From: Cypionkella sp.
GTDB lineage: Bacteria > Pseudomonadota > Alphaproteobacteria > Rhodobacterales > Rhodobacteraceae
Reading direction: 5' to 3'
Assembly (NCBI RefSeq): GCF_030652235.1
Contig: NZ_JAUSBA010000010.1
Coordinates: 62,001 to 126,000, forward strand
DNA length: 64,000 nucleotides
Each line of letters starts with the position of its first letter. The first letter of the stretch is position 1. Of this stretch, positions 1 to 9,398 are shown piece by piece. Position numbers and translations under genes: made by a program. The notes below the pieces were generated by a model. The model saw nothing but the letters and a program-made list of their open reading frames with translations, was not told the origin of the DNA and searched no databases.

Positions 1-3000
1 ATTGTCGAGGCCGAAGTTTTGCGGATGGGCCACTACATTTACGGCTGGCGTCACGTTCCGGTCGATACTTCGGTGCTGGGCGACAAAGCCAACGCCACCC
101 GCCCCGAGATTGAACAAATCCTGATCCGCAATGACAAAGCCATCGACGAAGAACAGTTCGAGCGCGAGCTGTACATCATCCGCCGCCGCATCGAAAAAGC
201 CGCCCTCGCAAGCCAAATCCAAGGCATGTATCTGTGCAGCTTGTCGTGCCGCAGCATCATCTACAAAGGCATGATGCTGGCCGAACAGGTTGCCACCTTC
301 TACCCCGACCTGATGGACGACCGCTTTGAATCCGCCTTCGCGATCTACCACCAGCGCTATTCGACCAACACCTTCCCGCAGTGGTGGCTGGCGCAACCGT
401 TCCGCATGTTGGCCCATAACGGCGAAATCAACACGCTGAAAGGAAACATCAACTGGATGAAATCCCATGAGATTCGGATGGCATCGAACAACTTTGGCGA
501 TGCCGCCGAAGACATCAAACCGATCATCCCCGCAGGCACCTCTGACTCGGGCGCGCTGGATGCGGTGTTCGAAGCGCTGGTGCGGTCGGGCCGCAATGCC
601 CCGCTTGCCAAGACAATGCTGGTGCCGGAAGCATGGAGCAAAGCCACCACCGATATGAAGCCCGCTTGGGCCGATATGTATGCCTATTGCAACTCGGTGA
701 TTGAACCTTGGGATGGCCCCGCCGCCTTGGCGATGACAGATGGCCGCTGGGTCTGCGGCGGGCTTGATCGCAATGGCCTGCGCCCGATGCGCTATGTGGT
801 CACCGGCGATGGCCTGCTGATCGCGGGCTCTGAGGCCGGCATGGTTCCGGTGGACGAAGCCACCATCCGCGAAAAGGGTGCGCTTGGGCCGGGGCAGATG
901 ATCGCCGTCGATATGGCCGAGGGCAAACTTTACCACGACGTGGCGCTGAAGGATAAGCTCGCCGCCGCCCAGCCTTACGGTACATGGATTGAGAAGATCG
1001 TCGATCTCAACGTGTTGCTGCGCGACGTGCCGGAAGTGGCGATGTTTGAAGGCGCCGATCTGCGCAAACGCCAGATCGCGGCGGGCTTTACGGTGGAAGA
1101 ACTGGAACAAGTGCTGGCCCCGATGGCCGAAGACGGTAAGGAAATGATCGCTTCGATGGGCGATGACACCCCCGCCGCCGTGCTTTCGTCGGTCTACCGC
1201 CCGCTGTCGCATTTCTTCCGGCAGAATTTCAGCCAAGTCACCAATCCACCGATCGACTCGCTGCGCGAAGGCCGGGTGATGTCGCTGAAAACCCGCTTTG
1301 GCAACCTGCGCAACGTGCTGGACGAAAACAACGCCCAGAACGAAATCCTTGTGCTGGAAAGCCCGTTCCTTGCCAACGCCGAGTTTGACGTGTTGGTCAA
1401 ACGCTTTGGCGATCAGGTTGCCTTCATCGACTGCACCTTCCCGGCCAACGCTGGCCCCGATGCCCTGCGCCAAGGGCTGGAACGTATCCGCGCCGAAGCC
1501 GAAGACGCCGTGCGCTCGGGTGCAGGCCAGTTGGTGATGACCGATCAGCATCAAAGCCCTGAAAAGGTGGCGATGCCGATGATCCTTGCGACCTCGGCGG
1601 TCCACTCTTGGCTAACCCGCAAGGGCCTGCGCACCTTCTGTTCGATCAATGTCCGCGCTGCAGAATGTATCGACCCGCATTATTTCGCCGTTCTGATTGG
1701 CTCGGGGGCCACCACCGTCAACGCCTATCTTGCGCAAGACAGCATCGCTGACCGTATCCGCCGCAATCTGATCGACGGCAGTCTGGTCGATGCGATGCGC
1801 CGTTATGGCAATGCGGTCGATGCGGGCCTGCTGAAAATCATGTCCAAAATGGGCATTTCGGTGATCTCGTCCTACCGCGGCGGTCTGAATTTTGAGGCCG
1901 TCGGCCTGTCCCGCGCCATGGTCGCCGAATACTTCCCCGGTATGCAAAGCCGCATCTCGGGCATCGGTCTGCACGGCATCCAGATGAAGGTCGAAGAAGT
2001 CCACGCCAAAGGCTGGCTCGGTGGCGCAGACGTTCTGCCCATCGGCGGCTTCTACAAAGCCCGCCGATCCGGCGAAAAGCACGCGTGGGAAGCGCAGACC
2101 ATGCACATGCTGCAATCGGCCTGCGACCGCGCCAGCTTTGATCTGTGGAAGCAGTATTCTGCCGCCATGCGCTCGAACCCGCCGATCCACATCCGCGATC
2201 TGCTGGACATCAAGACTTTGGGCAAACCGGTGCCGATTGAGGAAGTGGAATCCATAACCTCGATCCGCAAACGCTTTGTCACACCTGGCATGTCGCTGGG
2301 GGCCTTGGGGCCAGAGGCGCATAAGACCCTTAACGTCGCGATGAACCGCATCGGCGCGAAATCAGACTCAGGCGAGGGCGGCGAAGACCCCGCCCACTTC
2401 CTGCCCGAACCGAATGGTGACAACCCTTCGGCGAAGATCAAACAGGTGGCGTCTGGCCGTTTCGGTGTCACCGCCGAATACCTCAACGCCTGTGAAGAGT
2501 TGGAAATCAAAGTCGCCCAAGGTGCCAAACCCGGTGAGGGCGGCCAATTGCCCGGCATGAAAGTGACCGAGCTGATCGCCCGCCTGCGCCATTCCACCAA
2601 AGGCGTGACGCTGATCAGCCCGCCGCCGCACCACGATATCTATTCCATCGAAGACCTCGCGCAGCTGATCTACGACCTGAAACAGATCAACCCGCGCGCC
2701 AAAGTGACGGTGAAACTGGTCAGTGCGTCGGGCGTCGGTACCATCGCCGCAGGTGTCGCCAAAGCGAAAGCCGACATCATCCTGATTTCCGGCCATAATG
2801 GCGGCACCGGGGCTTCTCCGGGCACCTCAATCAAGTACGCGGGCCTGCCGTGGGAAATGGGCCTGACCGAAGCACATCAGGTGCTGTCGATGAACAACCT
2901 GCGCGAACGCGTGACGCTGCGCACTGATGGCGGCCTGCGCACCGGCCGCGATGTGGTGATGGCGGCCATGCTTGGGGCCGAGGAATATGGCATCGGCACC

Positions 3001-4164
3001 GCCGCCCTGATCGCGATGGGCTGCATCATGGTGCGTCAGTGCCAGTCGAACACCTGCCCGGTTGGTGTCTGCACCCAAGACACCGCTTTGCGCGCCAAAT
3101 TCACCGGCACGGCGGATAAGGTCGTCAACCTGATCACCTTCTATGCACAGGAAGTCCGCGAAATCCTCGCCCAGATCGGCGCGCGGTCGATGGATGAAAT
3201 CATCGGTCGCGCCGACCTTCTGTCACAGGTCAGCCGTGGCTCCGCCCATCTTGATGATCTCGACCTCAACCCACTGCTGATCACCGTCGATGGCGCGCAG
3301 AAGATCACCTACGACCGCTCTAAACCCCGCAACCATGTCCCCGATACGTTGGACGCCGAAATCGTCAAGGACGGCGCGCGGTTCTTTGAAGACGGCGAGA
3401 AGATGCAGTTGTCCTACGCGGTTCGCAACACCCTGCGCACCATCGGCACGCGGGCCAGCAGCCATATCGTCAAGAAATTCGGCATGCGCAACAACCTGCA
3501 ACCCGACCATCTGACTGTGAAACTGCACGGCTCTTGTGGGCAGTCGCTTGGGGCTTTCGCGGTCAACGGCCTGAAACTAGAGGTCCAAGGCGACGCCAAC
3601 GATTATGTCGGCAAGGGCTTGTCGGGTGGCACAATCGTGGTGCGCCCGCAAATGTCGTCGCCACTGAAAGCCGAGGATAACACCATCATCGGCAACACCG
3701 TGCTTTATGGTGCAACCGCAGGCTACCTGTTCGCCAGCGGTCGCGCGGGCGAGCGTTTCGCGGTGCGCAACTCCGGCGCGTCGGTGGTGGTCGAAGGTTG
3801 TGGATCAAACGGTTGCGAATACATGACCGGCGGCACGGCCGTCATCCTCGGTAAAATCGGTGCCAACTTCGGCGCGGGCATGACCGGCGGCATGGCCTAT
3901 GTCTATGATCCCACCGCAATCGCGGAAGATTTCATCAACGATGAAACGGTTCTGACCTGCGCCGTCGCCCATCCGCATTGGGAGGCGCAACTGCGCCACC
4001 TGATTGAACGTCACGCCAAAGAAACCGGATCGCGCCTCGCCATCCGCATCCTTGCTGATTGGGCGACCGAGCGCGCCAACTTCCTGCAAATCTGCCCGAA
4101 AGAAATGCTGCCGCACCTCGCACATCCGTTGTCTGATGAAGTGCAGAAAGTCCCGGCCGAATAA
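1..4164 (+). CDS. gltB: Glutamate synthase (NADPH) large subunit, 5'-truncated
   Basis: Large subunit of glutamate synthase, which makes two glutamates from glutamine and 2-oxoglutarate in cytoplasmic ammonium assimilation. The reading frame is open from the first base of the window, so the true start lies upstream. About 1,387 residues are present against roughly 1,500 in the family. The missing N-terminus includes the catalytic Cys of the class II glutaminase domain. The rest of that domain is visible (AHNGEINTLKGN). The synthase/FMN region follows, with GGEDPAH and GHNGGTGASP. The 3Fe-4S motif CIMVRQCQSNTC (CX5CX4C) comes next. The C-terminal glycine-rich beta-helix domain ends the protein. 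A strong hairpin terminator follows the stop immediately. gltD is not downstream, so it must lie elsewhere or upstream. The identification is certain. Confidence 0.97.
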   Translation: MVEAEVLRMGHYIYGWRHVPVDTSVLGDKANATRPEIEQILIRNDKAIDEEQFERELYIIRRRIEKAALASQIQGMYLCSLSCRSIIYKGMMLAEQVATFYPDLMDDRFESAFAIYHQRYSTNTFPQWWLAQPFRMLAHNGEINTLKGNINWMKSHEIRMASNNFGDAAEDIKPIIPAGTSDSGALDAVFEALVRSGRNAPLAKTMLVPEAWSKATTDMKPAWADMYAYCNSVIEPWDGPAALAMTDGRWVCGGLDRNGLRPMRYVVTGDGLLIAGSEAGMVPVDEATIREKGALGPGQMIAVDMAEGKLYHDVALKDKLAAAQPYGTWIEKIVDLNVLLRDVPEVAMFEGADLRKRQIAAGFTVEELEQVLAPMAEDGKEMIASMGDDTPAAVLSSVYRPLSHFFRQNFSQVTNPPIDSLREGRVMSLKTRFGNLRNVLDENNAQNEILVLESPFLANAEFDVLVKRFGDQVAFIDCTFPANAGPDALRQGLERIRAEAEDAVRSGAGQLVMTDQHQSPEKVAMPMILATSAVHSWLTRKGLRTFCSINVRAAECIDPHYFAVLIGSGATTVNAYLAQDSIADRIRRNLIDGSLVDAMRRYGNAVDAGLLKIMSKMGISVISSYRGGLNFEAVGLSRAMVAEYFPGMQSRISGIGLHGIQMKVEEVHAKGWLGGADVLPIGGFYKARRSGEKHAWEAQTMHMLQSACDRASFDLWKQYSAAMRSNPPIHIRDLLDIKTLGKPVPIEEVESITSIRKRFVTPGMSLGALGPEAHKTLNVAMNRIGAKSDSGEGGEDPAHFLPEPNGDNPSAKIKQVASGRFGVTAEYLNACEELEIKVAQGAKPGEGGQLPGMKVTELIARLRHSTKGVTLISPPPHHDIYSIEDLAQLIYDLKQINPRAKVTVKLVSASGVGTIAAGVAKAKADIILISGHNGGTGASPGTSIKYAGLPWEMGLTEAHQVLSMNNLRERVTLRTDGGLRTGRDVVMAAMLGAEEYGIGTAALIAMGCIMVRQCQSNTCPVGVCTQDTALRAKFTGTADKVVNLITFYAQEVREILAQIGARSMDEIIGRADLLSQVSRGSAHLDDLDLNPLLITVDGAQKITYDRSKPRNHVPDTLDAEIVKDGARFFEDGEKMQLSYAVRNTLRTIGTRASSHIVKKFGMRNNLQPDHLTVKLHGSCGQSLGAFAVNGLKLEVQGDANDYVGKGLSGGTIVVRPQMSSPLKAEDNTIIGNTVLYGATAGYLFASGRAGERFAVRNSGASVVVEGCGSNGCEYMTGGTAVILGKIGANFGAGMTGGMAYVYDPTAIAEDFINDETVLTCAVAHPHWEAQLRHLIERHAKETGSRLAIRILADWATERANFLQICPKEMLPHLAHPLSDEVQKVPAE

Positions 4165-4170
4165 GCCATA

Positions 4171-4199
4171 AAAAAAGGCCCCCAACCTGGGGGCCTTTT
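4171..4199. terminator. Bidirectional rho-independent terminator
   Basis: A run of A, then GGCCCCCA, the loop ACC, TGGGGGCC and TTTT. The 8-bp stem (4177-4184 with 4188-4195) has an A-run on one side and a T-run on the other, so it can end gltB on the plus strand and the convergent small gene on the minus strand. Confidence 0.9.
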
Positions 4200-4218
4200 C
4201 CACACAAAACCGCCAAAC

Positions 4219-4707
4219 TTACTTCAGGCGGGTCACTACGCCGTCAGCGAAGGCATTGACCATCGCATTGTAATACACCTTGGTATCCGCATCCGCCGCC
4301 GTGAAGTCATAGCCCGCCGGCAGCAACGGCTTGGCGGCATTCACATCTACGGTCAGGTCATAGGCATCGTCCTTGGTGTGGTTCATGTCGTCCTGCACCA
4401 GCACGTTGCCGGTCAAAGTCGTCTCACCCAAACCGAGTTTCTCCTGAAATCCATTCGCCAACGACACATCGTCGATGCGGATCTTGACCACGACGGCGGC
4501 CTCGTCATCGCTCGGCGCCACTTTGGTCAGGATCGAGGCCTTCAGATCGTCTTGCAGCGTGCCCCAATAAGCCGCTGCCTGCGGGTTGGCGATGCCAGCG
4601 GTATCAACGGTGACTTCAACCTCGCGCACGGGTTTCAGGTCTTGTGCGAAGGACGGAAAGGCCACGGCGGTTGCCATAAGAAAAGCTGCGATAGAAGTGC
4701 GAAACAT
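4219..4707 (-). CDS. Small exported protein of unknown function
   Basis: 162 residues with a clear Sec signal peptide (MFRTSIAAFLMATAVAFPSFAQ), so probably periplasmic. I chose the ATG at 4707 because GGAG lies six bases upstream and the signal peptide starts there; an in-frame ATG at 4719 overlaps that ribosome site. The mature part is acidic, cysteine-free and beta-rich in appearance (EVTVDTAGI, VVVKIRIDDVSL, TTLTGNVLVQDD). I do not recognise the family. It stands alone between gltB (convergent) and the GcvT-like gene (same strand, about 110 bases upstream of its start) and shares the bidirectional terminator with gltB. Confidence 0.75.
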   Translation of the reverse strand: MFRTSIAAFLMATAVAFPSFAQDLKPVREVEVTVDTAGIANPQAAAYWGTLQDDLKASILTKVAPSDDEAAVVVKIRIDDVSLANGFQEKLGLGETTLTGNVLVQDDMNHTKDDAYDLTVDVNAAKPLLPAGYDFTAADADTKVYYNAMVNAFADGVVTRLK

Positions 4708-4818
4708 GATGATCTCCATTGTTACACAGCGGCTCGGTTGCTCAAGCCCTATGCAGCAACAACCCCGCACATCGGTTTTCGTTCCCCCACCCGCCACGAT
4801 TTCCACCGTGACGCCACG

Positions 4819-5922
4819 TTAGGCCCGCAGCCGCAGCCCTTCGGGATCAATGAACGCCCGCCGAGTGACCCGCGCTTTAACGCCGCCCACCGTCACCTCC
4901 GCGCCCTCCACCGCATGGCCCTTTTCGATATGGGCCGAGGCCAAAACCGCCCCCACCGAATAGCCGAAATCGCTGTAGGTCACATGGCCAATCTGCCGCG
5001 CTTCGGCCATCACCGCAGCGCCCTCAGCCGCCGGAACGTCGCCTTCCATCCGCAACCCGACCCAAGCCGTCGCCACCCCGGCATCGCGCAGCCGCAACAG
5101 CGCCTCGCGGCCAATAAAGTCGCCCTTGTCAAATTTGATGAACGCATCGGTGCCGACATGAAACGGCGTCAGCGTTTCATCCATATCAATGCCATGCGCC
5201 GGATACAGTTTCTCTAACCCCAAAGTGAACATCGCCTGCACGCCGTAGGGGCGCAGCCCAAAAGCCCCGCCCACCGTCAAAAGCCCGTTCCAAACCCCCG
5301 CCGCCTCATCCGCAGGCACGAACAACTCAAACCCCAATTCCCCCGTCACCCCGGTGCGCGAAATCATCACTTGCGTCTCGCCAAAATGCCCCCAAGTGAA
5401 CTGCCAGCGCTTCAACGCGCTCAAATCCGCATCCGGGATCAATCCCGCCAACACCTCCCGGGCGCGCGGCCCCTGCACCGTCGGAAACGCAATCGCCGCC
5501 GTAATATCGGTCACATAAGCCCGCCTGCCTTGGGCGTGCTGCATCGCCCAGTCGCGAATTTTCAACCGATTGCGCGAACCCGACACCATCAGAAAATGCT
5601 CATCCCCCAACCGGAACACCGTCAGGTCGTCCATAATTCCGCCATCCGGCGTACAGACGCTGGCATAGCGCGCCGCACCCACCTTCATCGCAGCGGCGTC
5701 ATTGACGATCAGATGATTGACCAAAGCCTCTGCTTCCGGCCCCTTCACGTCAATCTTGCCCATGGTGGAGAGGTCCTGCACCCCGACATTGGCGCGGGTG
5801 TTCAGATGCTCGGCCTTCACATCGCCATAATGATGCGCCGAGACAAAGCCGCCCCCCACAGGCCCCATCTGCGCGCCATAGGCCGAGGCCAGAGCATAAA
5901 ACGGTGTGCGGCGTAGCGGCAT
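4819..5922 (-). CDS. GcvT-family folate-dependent aminomethyltransferase-like protein
   Basis: 367 residues with the glycine-cleavage T-protein fold. The N-terminal folate-binding region shows LRRTPFYALASAYGAQM and DLSTMGKIDVKGPEAE. The GGIMDDLTVFR stretch carries the conserved Asp of T-proteins, and a C-terminal beta-barrel domain follows (IGHVTYSDFGYSVGAVLAS). The family transfers one-carbon units from methylamine-type donors to tetrahydrofolate. No gcvH or gcvP is adjacent, so this is more likely a stand-alone demethylase (for example for a methylated amine) than the glycine-cleavage T-protein. I chose the ATG at 5922, preceded by GGAG at a good distance; the longer start at 5973 has no ribosome site. 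The substrate is unknown. Confidence 0.85.
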   Translation of the reverse strand: MPLRRTPFYALASAYGAQMGPVGGGFVSAHHYGDVKAEHLNTRANVGVQDLSTMGKIDVKGPEAEALVNHLIVNDAAAMKVGAARYASVCTPDGGIMDDLTVFRLGDEHFLMVSGSRNRLKIRDWAMQHAQGRRAYVTDITAAIAFPTVQGPRAREVLAGLIPDADLSALKRWQFTWGHFGETQVMISRTGVTGELGFELFVPADEAAGVWNGLLTVGGAFGLRPYGVQAMFTLGLEKLYPAHGIDMDETLTPFHVGTDAFIKFDKGDFIGREALLRLRDAGVATAWVGLRMEGDVPAAEGAAVMAEARQIGHVTYSDFGYSVGAVLASAHIEKGHAVEGAEVTVGGVKARVTRRAFIDPEGLRLRA

Positions 5923-6015
5923 AAGGGGCTCCGGGGTGAGAGTTTCACGAAACCTAGCAAGCTGACTTGCCATCGCAGCATCGCCAGCGACATTTTTTGT
6001 CGCGATCAGAGGGGC

Positions 6016-6327
6016 TCAGTCTCGTAAAGCAAACGGCAGATCACGCGCGGCATGTAGGACGCGCTGGATGATCACGCACCGTTCGGTTTCACTGTAAAGT
6101 GCCAGTTGTGGAAAACCCTTCACGGGCCAAAGGCGCAGCCCAGAAATCTCCAGCTTTTCTGCCAGTCGTGGCGCGCCGCGGGCCGGAAAACCTGCAAGGT
6201 GGTCCATACAGCGATCCGATGCGGTCAGAAAACCCGCCGCAACTTCGACACCTGCCGCGATCAGATAGTGATCAATAATTGCGCTCAGATCAGCCTCAGC
6301 CGCTGGGCTGATGATCACGGCCGTCAT
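6016..6327 (-). CDS. parE: ParE-type toxin of a type II toxin-antitoxin system
   Basis: 103-residue RelE/ParE-superfamily protein. The ISPAAEADLSAIIDHYL start, the RLWPVKGFPQLALYSETER core and the VIIQRVLHAARDLPFALRD end fit the ParE pattern. ParE toxins typically poison DNA gyrase. The start ATG overlaps the antitoxin stop by four bases, so the two are translationally coupled with antitoxin first. The length is normal for the family. The pair lies between housekeeping genes with no other mobile signs. Confidence 0.85.
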   Translation of the reverse strand: MTAVIISPAAEADLSAIIDHYLIAAGVEVAAGFLTASDRCMDHLAGFPARGAPRLAEKLEISGLRLWPVKGFPQLALYSETERCVIIQRVLHAARDLPFALRD

Positions 6328-6578
6328 TCAGCCGCCTTCATCCCAGACCTTGCCGCCTCAATCCGCGCCCGCAATCGCGCCGACACATCCTCCGCAGGCT
6401 GCGGGGCGCCCGATTCCATGCCCTCCATCACCAAAGCCCGCAGCCGCTCAATCGCGTCTTTGCGCTCACGGATCAGCGCGCGCATGTATTCACTGGTGGT
6501 GGCAAAGCCGTTGATGCGGACCTGCTCGTCGACAAAGGCCTTCATGTCGTCGGGCAAAGAGATGTTCATGGTGCTCAT
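6324..6578 (-). CDS. parD: ParD-type antitoxin
   Basis: 84 residues. The ribbon-helix-helix start (MNISLPDDMKAFVDEQVRINGFATTSEYMRALI) is typical of ParD/CopG antitoxins that bind their own promoter as dimers. A charged C-terminal arm follows and should wrap the toxin. I chose the ATG at 6578; an ATG three codons later (6569) is equally possible, and neither has a clear Shine-Dalgarno. It is first in a two-gene operon with the ParE toxin. The promoter must lie in the divergent gap shared with mtgA and is probably autorepressed. Confidence 0.82.
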   Translation of the reverse strand: MSTMNISLPDDMKAFVDEQVRINGFATTSEYMRALIRERKDAIERLRALVMEGMESGAPQPAEDVSARLRARIEAARSGMKAAE

Positions 6579-6782
6579 GCCGGGCAGCTTAGCCGGATTG
6601 GCAAGATTTGACAAAATTTGCCATCGGCCAGCAGACACCTGCGGCAATGCTTAACAAATCCTGAACAGATCCCAGCTAACCCATTGAAATCATATAAACG
6701 CCCAACCTGTCCACGCGTGGGCACGGTCAAAAAACCCGTCAAACCCTTGACCAAACCGCAAGCTTCGGGCCTAAGCTGCGAC

Positions 6783-7520
6783 ATGGTCGACATCCCAAAG
6801 AAACCGCGCAAAAAGGCCGTGCCCCAGCCCCAGCTGATCGCCCCCTTGTCCAAGGGTGGTCAGATCAAACGCTGGCTTTTGCGGGGGTTGGCGGGCATCG
6901 CCGGGTTCTACGGAGTCCTGATCCTGCTGTTCAGCTTCCTGCCGCCCCCGATCAACCTCTACCAACTCGCCGAAAGCTGGCGGCTGGGGGGCATCCGCAA
7001 AGACTGGGTCAGTTGGGATGAGATTGCCCCGGTGATGGGTCGCTCGGTCGTCGCGGCTGAGGATGCCAATTTCTGCCTGCACTGGGGTTTCGATATGGCC
7101 GCCATCCGCGCAGCAGCAGAACAAGGCGGCAATCGCGGCGCGTCCACCCTGACCCAACAAGTCGCCAAGAACGTCTTTCTTTGGCAAGGCCGAAGCTGGC
7201 TGCGCAAGGCCATCGAGGCGACGCTGACCCCGGTGGTTGAGCTGGTCTGGTCCAAGCAACGCATCTTAGAGGTCTACCTCAACGTCGCCGAATTCGACGA
7301 AGGCGTATTCGGCGTCCAAGCCGCCGCCCAGCACTATTTTGGCGTCGATGCCCGCGATCTGTCTGCCCTGCAAGCCGCCCGCCTCGCCGCCATTCTGCCC
7401 GACCCGAAGGGCCGCTCGGCCAGCAAACCCAGCAGCTTCGTGCGCAAACGCACCGGGGCGATCATGTCAGGCGCCGAGACCATTCTGGCGGATGGCCGCG
7501 CGAAGTGCTTTCAGGACTGA
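6783..7520 (+). CDS. mtgA: Monofunctional biosynthetic peptidoglycan glycosyltransferase
   Basis: 245-residue GT51 enzyme that polymerises lipid II into glycan strands at the outer face of the inner membrane. A lysine-rich cytoplasmic tail is followed by one membrane segment (about residues 34-54, LLRGLAGIAGFYGVLILLFSFL). The catalytic signatures come next: SVVAAEDANFCLHWGFD with the essential Glu, GASTLTQQVAKNVFLW, KQRILEVYLNVAEF and the QAARLAAILPDP end. No transpeptidase domain is present, as expected for MtgA. I used the ATG at 6783; an upstream in-frame ATG at 6618 would add a non-conserved leader overlapping the parD promoter region. Confidence 0.93.
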   Translation: MVDIPKKPRKKAVPQPQLIAPLSKGGQIKRWLLRGLAGIAGFYGVLILLFSFLPPPINLYQLAESWRLGGIRKDWVSWDEIAPVMGRSVVAAEDANFCLHWGFDMAAIRAAAEQGGNRGASTLTQQVAKNVFLWQGRSWLRKAIEATLTPVVELVWSKQRILEVYLNVAEFDEGVFGVQAAAQHYFGVDARDLSALQAARLAAILPDPKGRSASKPSSFVRKRTGAIMSGAETILADGRAKCFQD

Positions 7521-7600
7521 AAACAGCCGGGATTGTGGTTGAATTCCGCGCCCCTTCGCGGCATTGAAGATCAAAACCCGCATACAAAGATCCATCCCGC

Positions 7601-8266
7601 ATGATCCGCCTCTATCACTTCCCGCTCTCGCCATTCTGCCGCAAGGTGCGCCTGACTCTGGCCGAAAAACGGCTGGAGGTAGAGCTGATCGAGGAGCGTT
7701 ATTGGGAACCCTCGCCAGATTTCCTGCGCCGCAATCCGGCGGGCAAAGTCCCGGTGCTGCGGATCGAAAACAAGGTGCTGTCGGAAAGCCAAGCGATCTG
7801 CGAATATCTGGAAGAAGCCTTCCCCAACCCAGCCTTGATGCCGCGCGACATCGACATGCGCTTTGAGGTCCGCCGCCTCTGCGCGTGGTTCGATGACAAA
7901 TTCCACGCCGAAGTCACCTCAAAATTGCTGTATGAGCGGGTCAACAAAAAGATCATGGCGCATGGCTACCCGGATTCCAAAGCGGTGAAATCCGGCGCTG
8001 GGCGGATCAAATACCACATCGACTATCTGGGTTGGCTGCTGGATCAGCGCCGGTGGCTGGCGGGCGATGTGATGACTTTGGCCGATCTGACGGCGGCCGC
8101 GCATTTGTCTTGTCTGGATTATATCTCGGATGTCGATTGGAACCGCTCGGCCACGGTGAAAGACTGGTATGCCAAGATAAAATCGCGCCCCTCGTTTCGA
8201 AGCTTGCTGGCCGATCAGGTGTCGGGCTTCCCGCCGCCTGCGCATTACGCCAATCTCGATTTCTAG
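7601..8266 (+). CDS. Glutathione S-transferase family protein
   Basis: 221 residues with the two GST domains. The N-terminal thioredoxin-like domain has LSPFCRKVRLTLAEK and the cis-Pro region NPAGKVPVLRI, then SESQAICEYLEE, which contacts glutathione. The C-terminal helical domain (about residues 85-215) contains the conserved capping box around LTLADLTAAAHLSCLDYI. The catalytic position lies in SPFC, so it resembles Ser/Cys-type GSTs such as the beta and stringent-starvation-like classes. It is cytoplasmic. The substrate cannot be inferred. It is followed by the 8292-8332 hairpin region and then queG. Confidence 0.9.
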   Translation: MIRLYHFPLSPFCRKVRLTLAEKRLEVELIEERYWEPSPDFLRRNPAGKVPVLRIENKVLSESQAICEYLEEAFPNPALMPRDIDMRFEVRRLCAWFDDKFHAEVTSKLLYERVNKKIMAHGYPDSKAVKSGAGRIKYHIDYLGWLLDQRRWLAGDVMTLADLTAAAHLSCLDYISDVDWNRSATVKDWYAKIKSRPSFRSLLADQVSGFPPPAHYANLDF

Positions 8267-8291
8267 CTGAAACCACCGGGGCGCTGCCCCC

Positions 8292-8332
8292 AGTCCATTG
8301 GTTTCTCGAACCAATGGCGATACCAATGGACT
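8292..8332. repeat. Two competing inverted repeats between GST and queG
   Basis: AGTCCATTGGT (8292-8302) pairs perfectly with ACCAATGGACT (8322-8332). An inner pair, CCATTGGTT (8295-8303) and AACCAATGG (8309-8317), forms a second, mutually exclusive hairpin with loop TCTCG. The block is flanked by GGGGCGCTGCCCCC and CCCCGGGATATTT, wording I associate with dispersed intergenic elements of Rhodobacteraceae (from memory, unchecked). There is no T-run, so a simple rho-independent terminator is doubtful. Confidence 0.5.
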
Positions 8333-8363
8333 ACCCCGGGATATTTGAGCACAGAGGATGACC

Positions 8364-9398
8364 ATGCAGTCTCTGAAGGATGCTCTGATCGCCAAGGCTT
8401 TAGAGGAAGGTTTCTCCAAAGTCGGCATTTGCGCCCCCGATGCGGTGCCGGAAACCGCAGGGCGCTTGCGGGGATTTCTGCAAGCCGACCGCCACGGCCA
8501 AATGACGTGGATGGCCGAGCGGGAACATTGGCGCGGCAATGCCGCAGCGCTGTGGCCCGAGGCGCGCTCGGTGATCATGCTGGCCGAGGTTTATACGCCC
8601 GAGGTCGACCCAATGGCAGTGCTGTCTCAGCGCGACCGCGCGGCGGTGTCGGTCTATGCGCAGGGCAAGGATTACCACGATCTGGTGAAGCGGCGATTGA
8701 AACGTCTTGGCGGTTGGTTTGCAACTGCCGCAAAAGCCGAGATCAAGGTGTTCGTTGACACCGCGCCGGTGATGGAAAAACCCCTTGCCGAGGCAGCGGG
8801 TTTGGGCTGGCAGGGCAAGCACACCAACCTGCTGTCGCGCGACTTAGGCAACTGGTTTTTCCTTGGCGCGATCTTCACCACTGCCGATCTGCCCAAGGAT
8901 GCGCCCGAGGTCAGCCATTGCGGCACCTGCACCGCTTGCCTTGAGGCCTGCCCGACCAACGCCTTCCCTGCACCCTATCAGTTAGACGCGCGGCGCTGCA
9001 TTTCCTATCTGACCATCGAGCATAAGGGGCCGGTCGATCCTGACTTGCGCGCGCTGATGGGCAACCGGATTTATGGTTGCGACGATTGTCTTGCCGCCTG
9101 CCCATGGAACAAATTCGCCCAAGCCGCCCGCGACATTGGCTATCAATCCAAGGTCGGCGCACCCGAATTGGCCGATCTGGTCAGCCTTGATGACACCGCC
9201 TTTCGGGCGCGCTTTGCGGGCAGCCCGATCAAGCGCATCGGCCGGGATCGCTTTGTGCGCAATGTGCTTTATGCCATCGGCAATTCTGGCCTGCCGCGGC
9301 TCGCGGCCCACGCAAGCCGCCTTTGCGACGATCCAGACCCGACCGTGGCCGAGGCAGCGGCTTGGGCGATCTTGCGGTTAAAGGGCAGCGCTCAGTAA
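8364..9398 (+). CDS. queG: Epoxyqueuosine reductase
   Basis: 344-residue cobalamin- and iron-sulfur-dependent enzyme that reduces epoxyqueuosine to queuosine at tRNA position 34. The N-terminal domain ([24 protein letters not shown]) is typical of QueG. Two 4Fe-4S motifs follow, [12 protein letters not shown] and [13 protein letters not shown], and then the HEAT-like C-terminus with [21 protein letters not shown] chose the ATG at 8364, with AGAGG six bases upstream; the ATG at 8358 sits directly on that ribosome site. The stop overlaps the end of the convergent SCPU remnant. Confidence 0.95.
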   Translation: MQSLKDALIAKALEEGFSKVGICAPDAVPETAGRLRGFLQADRHGQMTWMAEREHWRGNAAALWPEARSVIMLAEVYTPEVDPMAVLSQRDRAAVSVYAQGKDYHDLVKRRLKRLGGWFATAAKAEIKVFVDTAPVMEKPLAEAAGLGWQGKHTNLLSRDLGNWFFLGAIFTTADLPKDAPEVSHCGTCTACLEACPTNAFPAPYQLDARRCISYLTIEHKGPVDPDLRALMGNRIYGCDDCLAACPWNKFAQAARDIGYQSKVGAPELADLVSLDDTAFRARFAGSPIKRIGRDRFVRNVLYAIGNSGLPRLAAHASRLCDDPDPTVAEAAAWAILRLKGSAQ

